From Parabacteroides sp. TM07-1AC (GTDB taxonomy: Bacteria; Bacteroidota; Bacteroidia; Bacteroidales; Tannerellaceae), in assembly GCF_003480915.1 (NCBI RefSeq), contig NZ_QUKD01000003.1:441098-505097 (forward strand): 64,000 nucleotides of DNA, given 5' to 3'. Positions within the stretch are counted from its first letter, which is position 1, and the number at the start of each line of letters is the position of its first letter. Below, one piece after another: positions 63,194-64,000 of the stretch. The notes under the pieces are model-generated. The model ran no database searches, was not told where the DNA came from, and saw nothing but the letters and a program-made list of their open reading frames with translations. Position numbers and translations under genes: made by a program.

Positions 63194-63241
63194 TGAAAGG
63201 AATGCAGGGGGTTGTTGTTTTTTTTCATTTGATGTTTATTA

Positions 63242-63387
63242 ATAATAATATGCCAATGGAGGTAGCAACAGATGCAGTATTTGTCAAATTTGAGCTATCC
63301 CTTCATCTGGATTGAGCCAATTAGTATCGTTGTCTTGAAGTTGTCAGTGTCGTTGTCTTGAAGGCTGTAAGCCTGACCCCAAAATCA
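63242..63387. other. Intergenic DNA with a short direct repeat
   Basis: Contains two copies of TCGTTGTCTTGAAG about 22 bp apart (near 63328 and 63350). No gene is seen. Confidence 0.5.
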
Positions 63388-63563
63388 CCAGGGTTTTAAC
63401 CCTGGGTAGTGATAATCACACTCCCCCCTCTCTAGCCCTGTAAGGGCGTTACAAGGATATACGTGTTCTTGTGGCGTCCCTACAGGACTTAAAAAGACAA
63501 ACTTAACTTACTTAGACCCAAGGTTAAAACCTTGGGCTAGCCTGGCACGCCCTTACAGGGCTA
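63388..63563. repeat. REP/MITE-like element with nested palindromes
   Basis: Palindromes CCAGGGTTTTAACCCTGG (63388-63405) and CCCAAGGTTAAAACCTTGGG (63517-63536), plus an outer pair TAGCCCTGTAAGGGCGT (63433-63449) and ACGCCCTTACAGGGCTA (63547-63563). No reading frame inside. Confidence 0.75.
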
Positions 63564-63626
63564 TTAGTCGCTAAATCCATATTGGAATCAATACAAACAG
63601 ATTCAAATCTTTCCATCTTCGAGCGC

Positions 63627-63652
63627 TGTCATTTGTCAACTGTCAACTGAAA
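63627..63652. repeat. TGTCAAC heptad repeat, half element, copy d
   Basis: TGTCATTTGTCAACTGTCAA then CTG, matching the right arms of copies a-c. No left arm is seen nearby. Confidence 0.6.
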
Positions 63653-63671
63653 AAGGTTTCACCTTTTTCTA

Positions 63672-63858
63672 ACGGCGAAGCCCCGGAAGATGAATCCCCC
63701 GGGGCTTGTTTTTGCCTGTTTTTGCTCTTCACAGAGCTTGAACAGAAGAACTTTATTTCATTACTTTAGTATTAATACTGACCGCTTGTTCGCCCTCACG
63801 GGATACTTGGTTCATGACGGAACCGCGCAGTCAATTTAAATTTATTGATTATAAATAG
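63672..63858 (-). repeat. DUF6383 3'-flank module, copy 3, with terminator
   Basis: Hairpin GAAGCCCCGG.../...CCGGGGCTTG near 63678-63705, then the CTTCACAGAG dyad, the AGTATTAATACT core, and TTATTGATTATAAAT before the stop of the DUF6383 gene to the right. It encodes a possible 20-residue leftward peptide (MNQVSREGEQ...NTKVMK). Confidence 0.7.
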
Positions 63859-63862
63859 TTTC

Positions 63863-64000
63863 TTATTTTACGATTGCTTTAACAGCAGCTTCGCCTTCAA
63901 CAGCTACTACAACGATACCTGCAGGAGCAGAAATCTGAGCTTCAGAAGAAGTGATTACTGTGTTGGCAATTGTCTGACCAAGAACGTTAGTGATTACTAC
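63863..64000 (-). CDS. DUF6383-type surface protein, C-terminus only (runs off the window)
   Basis: 46 codons to the right edge reading VVITNVLGQTIANTVI, then SAPAGIVVVAVEGEAAVK and AIVK-stop. It is nearly identical to the end of the 970-aa protein at 7435-10347 and is followed by the same 3' module. It is a second member of the phase-variable-type surface family; its promoter lies beyond the window. Confidence 0.85.
   Translation of the reverse strand, partial: VVITNVLGQTIANTVITSSEAQISAPAGIVVVAVEGEAAVKAIVK

Overview
The window is chromosomal DNA from a Bacteroidales bacterium, most likely Parabacteroides. The grounds are Bacteroidetes promoters (TAnnTTTG -7 boxes), a SusC/SusD polysaccharide locus, the PorP-K-L-M-N core of the type IX secretion system (T9SS), HU-like proteins with C-terminal extensions, and two genes for large surface proteins ending in a DUF6383-type domain. 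No rRNA, tRNA, CRISPR array, integrase or transposase gene was recognised.

Layout. 1-3.6 kb: two tandem Na/Pi cotransporter paralogues. 3.7-5.5 kb: a leftward cassette of DUF4248 protein, lipoprotein with a C-terminal membrane anchor (unimolecular-spanin architecture), M15 peptidase, holin-like protein and HU-like protein. 5.7-6.4 kb: a two-gene antitoxin/GNAT toxin-like module. 6.4-7.4 kb: scar region with a duplicated HU-gene promoter, an orphan DUF6383 3' flank and a broken rhuM. 7.4-10.6 kb: a 970-aa exported DUF6383 protein. Its upstream region holds a promoter inside a 207-bp segment bounded by 34-bp inverted repeats (33/34 identical), so it looks like a phase-variable surface protein drawn in the OFF orientation. 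11.3-14.8 kb: a phage-like replication block with a split DUF4373 gene. 14.8-18.1 kb: an HTH regulator and a GAF/PAS sensor kinase, leftward. 18.3-28.9 kb: housekeeping genes (rpoN, PAP2-like, gcvH, purE, ispG, dut, TPR protein, DUF4292 lipoprotein, EnvC-like factor, chromate transporter pair). 29.2-34.7 kb: an RND efflux operon. 34.7-49.9 kb: an amino-sugar utilisation locus (XylR-type regulator, NagA, NagB, MFS permease, SusC/D, GH20 and three exported Gfo/Idh/MocA proteins). 50.2-51.9 kb: methyltransferase, cobalamin adenosyltransferase, DUF2795. 52.0-58.2 kb: T9SS operon porP-K-L-M-N. 58.5-63.2 kb: a second cassette (holin-like, GH73 lysozyme-like, DUF4248, HU-like, VirE-N/DUF3987 primase-helicase-like protein, 116-aa helper). 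63.9 kb to the edge: the C-terminus of a second DUF6383 protein.

Three points stand out. (1) The invertible promoter in front of the DUF6383 gene; its C-terminal domain resembles a T9SS sorting domain, so the T9SS operon 42 kb away may export it. (2) A perfect 40-bp inverted repeat with one arm inside the VirE-N/DUF3987 gene and the other just past its stop. Inversion between the arms would switch a 735-aa product to a 284-aa N-terminal-only product. (3) Next to that gene, an iteron-like series of CCCTATA heptamers spaced exactly 22 bp apart. Together with the two HU/DUF4248/lysin/holin cassettes, this suggests a recurrent, phage-derived and possibly phase-variable island whose biology is not clear to me.
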